From assembly GCF_023053635.1 (NCBI RefSeq), contig NC_086176.1, positions 70,752,536-70,816,535 on the forward strand: DNA of 64,000 nt, read 5' to 3'. Every line of letters starts with the position of its first letter. Position 1 is the stretch's first letter. The position numbers and the translations under genes were made by a program. Under the pieces are notes generated by a model. It did no database searches and was not told the origin of the DNA. It saw nothing but the letters and a program-made list of their open reading frames with translations. This document shows positions 37,101-43,100 of this stretch, piece by piece. The DNA comes from Elgaria multicarinata webbii (lineage: Eukaryota > Chordata > Lepidosauria > Squamata > Anguidae).

Positions 37101-40100
37101 CTTGAACGGTGTCGAGAACAGTGGGAATGTGCGTACTGACGATCTCTTGAGTCCATTCTGCAATAAATAGAATCTGGTGAGCCCCTTCGATACCATGCTC
37201 TGTCCTCTGATGGCGCTATTTGTCCAGGTGATCCTATTACAGTAGTAGCTATAGGATTTACATCCATACTCCCTTGATTTGGGGAGGAGTCTCGTATTTC
37301 GCCCTCCGAAGTTGAGGGAGGGAGGGACGGCATCGACCCTCAGTATCGAGGAGCCTCTTCTGGATAGACTTGGAGGCACATCTCGTCTCTGTATTGAGGA
37401 ATCCCCTCCAGTTGACGCATGCTTTTCGGTACCGAGCCTCGGTAACGAAGATTCTCTCCTGGTTAGAGTAGGAGGTACGGTTTCGAGCCTCAGTAACGAG
37501 GACTCTCTTCTAGCCATGGGAAGAAGCACGGTGTCGACCCTCGATGTTACCTGCTTCCATGATCCTCCCCCAGCATCTATATGGCTGCACAACATCCTGG
37601 AAGGGAAGAGGGATGTCGAAGGTGCCATTTTTCCCCCAGAGGAGCCAGTCGCGCAACAAAAAAGTAAGGAACCACCCCCCCGTCCACCCCCCTGCCATCC
37701 CAGGGATGGCAAAATTGCTGGCCCCTCCACCCCTATGGGCATGGAGCCACCCCACACAGCTCTGTGCCCGCCATTTGAGGACCCAGGAGGCTGTGCCACA
37801 CCAGCTGCGGTCCTCGAGGTTGTCCCAGGACCGCAGAAAAATTGGGAAATCCGTGATCCCAGTTATCCCAGGGAAAGACTCTGGTCATCCCCGGTTGACC
37901 CCAGGATCCCCTGTGCATCATTTGGACATACAGGGATGACCTAAAGATGACCCTGGGATATATGTATGGCATAGACATGGACCTGGTGTGAAGGGGAATA
38001 CCATGTTGTTGCTAGACAGGGAGGAAGAGACACATAAAGAGAAAGAAGTGTATATACCGTATTTTCCGGCGTATAAGACGACTGGGCGCATAAGACGACC
38101 CGCAACTTTTGAGAAGATTTTCCTGGGTTAAAAAGTCATCTTATACTGGGCGTATAAGACGACTCCCAACTTTTGAGAAGATTTTCCTGGGTTAAAAAGT
38201 AGTCTTATACGCCAGAAAATACAGTACATAATCTCATTCCCGGTTCATAGTAGGAAGTTATTTTTAAAGGTCCCCAGGGACAGAAGTGAGAGCTCCCAAG
38301 GCATCAATAGAAAATCACAATTGTATTGGTATAACCTGATTTAAAATAATTTTTATTCTTTTGAATTTTGATTGTTTTCTCTTTACTGTTCACCACACAG
38401 GAATTATTTTTTTTTAGATACAAAGTGGTTTATAAATAAAGATTTTAATGTAGATGGATTTGGAAACACGTATAGTCACACAACCCTCTCAGAAAAATTC
38501 TAAAATGGAGGGGGGAAACGGAGTGGCAATAACTTTGAACTTCACACACCAACATTTTGTTGAAGGTCCCCATTTCCTTCTACTTAGCCTCTTTCTTTCT
38601 CCCTTTGTAAAAAAAAAAAAGGACATTGAGATTGAAATAAAAGAGACTGGTGATATTATCTAAACAGTTTCATCACTGGAATCTATGGAGAAGAAACTCA
38701 GGGAATTTTTTTTTCTTTTAAAGAAAGTGTCCATTTCTCAGTTGAAAGACATGGAGCCCTGTCTGTTTAGAAATTGCAGCAATAGAGTGTGAAAGGAAGT
38801 GGATCACAGGTAAGCATACAGCTCAAAAAGAAGTTCCACTGTGTTCAACAGAACCTGCTCCCTAGTGTGTTTAGAATTGCAGCCTAAGGGCCTCGCTAGA
38901 TAAACAGCTCATTTTATGGGGAAAATATTCCTGTGTGGTACCACTTCTGATATGCAGAGAGCTTTTTATATGGTGACACATTGATCTGGTTTGCACAACA
39001 TAATAACCCACACTAGTTGATCACCCATTGCTGACTACTGTGTGTTGCAAACCCAGGGCAGTTTCTACAGGGTGGCTTATTTTTCAAAAACAAGACACCC
39101 AAGAGAACCTATGACTCATTTTAAGGTTGTTGATACCCATGGGGCTTGTTGTGTTGTCTGAACCTGGCAGGACAACTTTGGCATGGGTTGTTGGGAATAG
39201 CTAGAGAATCGGCTGGCAACAGTGGCAAAAATCAAGGTAAGGATCAAGGAAACTAGGAGTTCTACCAGAGCTGGTGGGAAGACTGAAGGGTTTGATGGGA
39301 AAAATAAGACACAGCAAGCCCTATTGTCTGTTGGGTTAGCAAGTAAATAACTAACCCATGGTGCCTTATTCACAGGGCGGCTTGGTGTGATGTACAAACT
39401 TCTCCCACGTAATCATGTGATTATTTGCAGTCTGAAGTGGTTCATATGTGGGCTTTGTGTATACAGCCTCTAAGATAACACTACGTTAAGCAGTGTTATG
39501 TCTTATGTAACAGACAGACTATGTCTCTGCAGAGGCCACCAGTGAGGGAGGAAGCAGCAGCCAGGCACCTCTCCACCGTGCCTGGGTCCAGCTCCAGCTG
39601 AGAGCCCCCTCCCTCCTGCTACCAACTGTCTCTGCAGAGGCCACCAGTGAGGGAGGAAGCAGCAGCCAGGCACCTCTCCACCGTGCCTGGGTCCAGCTCC
39701 AGCTGAGAGTCCCCTCCCTCCTGCTGTCAACTGTAACTGCTGAACTTTGCAACTAAGATTGTAGTGCCTGAATTTGCTTTCCTTTTCCCCCTCCTCCTCC
39801 TCCCTCTCAATCCCCTTTCCTTTTGTGTCATGTCTTTTAGATTGTAAGCCTGTGGGCAGGGACTGTCAAGAAATACTTTTGTAAGCCGCCGTGAGAGCCT
39901 TTTTTGGCTGAATGGCGGCATAAAAATCCTTAAATAAATAAAAATAAATAAATTAAGCAGGCAAGATCATTATTCAGAACAATTGCTTAAAGCAGAGTTC
40001 TTTGACAGTTCCATTATAATAATTGTTACCTTGGGGATTGTTTGGATCACGGTTTAGAACTGCATAACGTGGAAGTAAAATGCCTTCAGCTTCAAGAATA

Positions 40101-43100
40101 CTATAAACTTCTCTCCTAAAAGAAAGAACAGATTTCCCACAAAGTTATTATAATCAATGAAATAACATGCATTTAAAGAATTTATATATTAAGTCACAGA
40201 ATTGCCATATAATTTTAGTAATTTAATGGTTGTCTAATCAGAGGCCTGCACTATTGCTGAATGTAACAGTACAAGTAGGGCCTGCAACAAAAAGTTGCTG
40301 TATATCTTCACCCTCTAAGAGTATTCAGGGCCATAGCCAACCTGGAACAGGAACCTTCTACTGTTGTTCAGGCCTCAGGTGGTTACAGGAGAACAGGGAA
40401 GGGAAAAAGGACATCTTCCCCCCTCCCTCCACACACAGACTTTTCCTGCTGTGCTAGCAGCTCCGGTTTGATTATGGCTGCCAGTCCTGAACATGAGCAC
40501 CCACATTGTGGGTGATAAGTTTCATTTTACTTTTTCCTAAAATAGCCCCATATTGTACAAGGATGAATGTTTTTTAACCTCATGGCACTTATCCCCAACC
40601 TAATTCCCCTACCATGAAGGATACTCACTATAAGACATATGGGGCCTTTGTTAGGCAAATTTCCTTTCTTCCTGGCCACTATTTTCCTATTGCTTTTATT
40701 GTGTGATAGACTCAGTGACCTGATCCGCATGTAACAGCTAACTATGGGTTTAACATTGTAAACTGCCCAGAAAACTTCAGCTGTGGGGAAGTATAGAAAT
40801 GTAAACCTCTTTTTCTTTTTCCTTTGTGGCTGTGTTTGACTATGATCCTGTTGACACTCACTCATCTGAGCTCACTATTAAAGGAAATGATGAGCATGAT
40901 AATTGCTTAAGTGTTCCTTAAATGTTTAAAGTACTTCTTACATTATCTCAGTAGTTCTTACAAGCATTATGTAATACTGGCCAGTTTTATTGTGTTCCTA
41001 TTACAAAATGGGGCTGGGAGAGATTGTTCCTTGCCTAAGGCCACTTATGGACAGGTCATGTGGCTATGTCCCACTTCAGGGAACTAATTTGAACATGACC
41101 ATTGAGGAGAACAGTGATATACAGCATGGATAAGGAAGACAGATTTATTCATTATTCTAGGATAACTGTATAGCTTAGAGGCTTTGTTGCATCTGCAGAG
41201 TGTTTTGCGCAGAAAAATAAGCATTATTTACCCATCAGCCATATTTTCTCTTACATCCTATTGCTTTTATGATGATAATTTGTGTGGGATCACATAATTG
41301 GAACGGACACTAAACTGCAACCTGTTCAGTGTATTGTGCCTTTCATATACTTTTGTATGAATTTTCTTCCGTGCACTTCTAATGTGATAATTATTCCATT
41401 TTCCTAAAGTACATCTTTTCACAAGTTCTTAACTGGTATACCCCCGTAATAATCAAGCTGACGAGACAGCATCTTTTTAGGCAGTATTTCATTAAGACTT
41501 TTAAAATATTATAATACCACCCTTCTTTTCAACAGGAGAGTAAGATTTATACTCCCAGGCAGGATTTCATCTGGAAGTATCAAATGAGAGATACTGGAAG
41601 TATCAAATGAGAGAAAATACAGTGCATGTAAACAGGCATGATGAAAAAAAAAATATGCAGTTGATTACACATATCTTTTAAAATGTTGCAACCATTTGTG
41701 GAACTCAGATGTACTTTTGAGTGTATTTTAGAGATGGTGATATTCTCTGACAGTCTCACAGAAATTCAGCCAATGATCTATCATAATCATGGTAGATATA
41801 CTATTATAGCTTCTTTTTTAACCAGCAAAAGGTAAGTAAAATAGAAGTGCAGTTATTTATACTCCATTAATATTCATGGTTATTTACTTACCTGTCTTGT
41901 ATGTGGTATTGCATATTCAAGTCATTAATAACAAATGGATTCCTGAGTCTTGAATAGGCAACTGCTTTGTCCAATGGAAATCCTAAATAAAATGTATTAA
42001 GGAATATTAGCTCAGAGCTACTACATTTAAATAGATCTTAAATGGATAGAATAGAAATTATTACTTTCAGGATCAATTTATGCTGGAGAGGTTTAACAAA
42101 TTACTTTTAATTCCTTAATCTATAAATAGCACATGGTTTTCAGTGAAATTTATTCAGTTTGATCCATCTCATTTTAGAATCATTTCTTCTTTGGCCTTGT
42201 CAATTGAAAAATCATGTTCTCTGTATCAACAGTACATCTTTAGTTTTCTCAATTTAATATTTAGCCAAAGATCATTACAATACAACAGTAAATCAAAAAT
42301 TTAGTATTTTCTCAATGGGGAATATACACTTTTGGAACTAAGGGGAAAACTTAAAAATTGCAAACGAAGACTGCGTTTCTAAACACACTAGGGAGTAAGT
42401 TTCACTGAATTTGATAGGATTTACGTCTGATAATAATGCATTTATCAGTGTTCCTTTCTTTCTTTCTTTCTTTCTTTTTCTTTTTTCTTTCTATTTTTCT
42501 TTTTAAAATAAAACCCACCATATTTTGGGATGGGAAAGCAAAGAAGCAATGTAGGAAAAAAGCAGAACACTCACATTCTCTGCAAGTTAGAGCAACTCTA
42601 CTTGGAAATTCTGAACAGAAGCAGGAAAACACCAGGTGGAGAAAGGATTAATTGTACTCTCCCTTCCTCCTTCTCTGCCCTAAATTCTCCTTTCACCTTT
42701 ATAAAAAGGATTAGTGGGTCTTGTTACACATAAGCATGTAACATGTACTTCACCCCTGGAATTAATAAGTCTCATATAAATGAGGTTTGCTTCCATGGGG
42801 AAAAAAAAGTTTTTGATTGATCTGGAAAATGGATTGGCATTGCTTTGTACTACTGTAATAATACTCATTACTTAGTATTCTAATTGTTTTGTAAGTATAG
42901 AAAACAACTACATGAAACACTAGATCCTTCCCATCACTATAGAACTAGCCATATATATATAAAATTACAGCTTTAAAATAATATTATTTTTAACATAAAG
43001 AAAACTACTTTCTAATAATATAACATTTATTTTCAAAAAAAGCAAAAAATAATTGGTAAGATTGAATCAATGCATAGCAATGTACAGACATTTACATTGT

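Larger units (their letters stand above)
32225..37545 (-). mobile_element. DIRS-type retrotransposon, copy C (right end missing)
   Basis: In plus order it shows the left terminal repeat from 32225, an internal complementary region (32494-32587), tyrosine recombinase (32718-33566), RNase H and RT similarity (33648-35524), and gag (about 35530-37545) with a nested BovB/RTE-like piece. No right terminal repeat was found. Gag abuts a CpG-rich MITE at about 37546. Intermediate age, with perhaps five to ten breaks in the coding parts. It lies between coding exons 4 and 5, in the gene's orientation. Confidence 0.9.
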
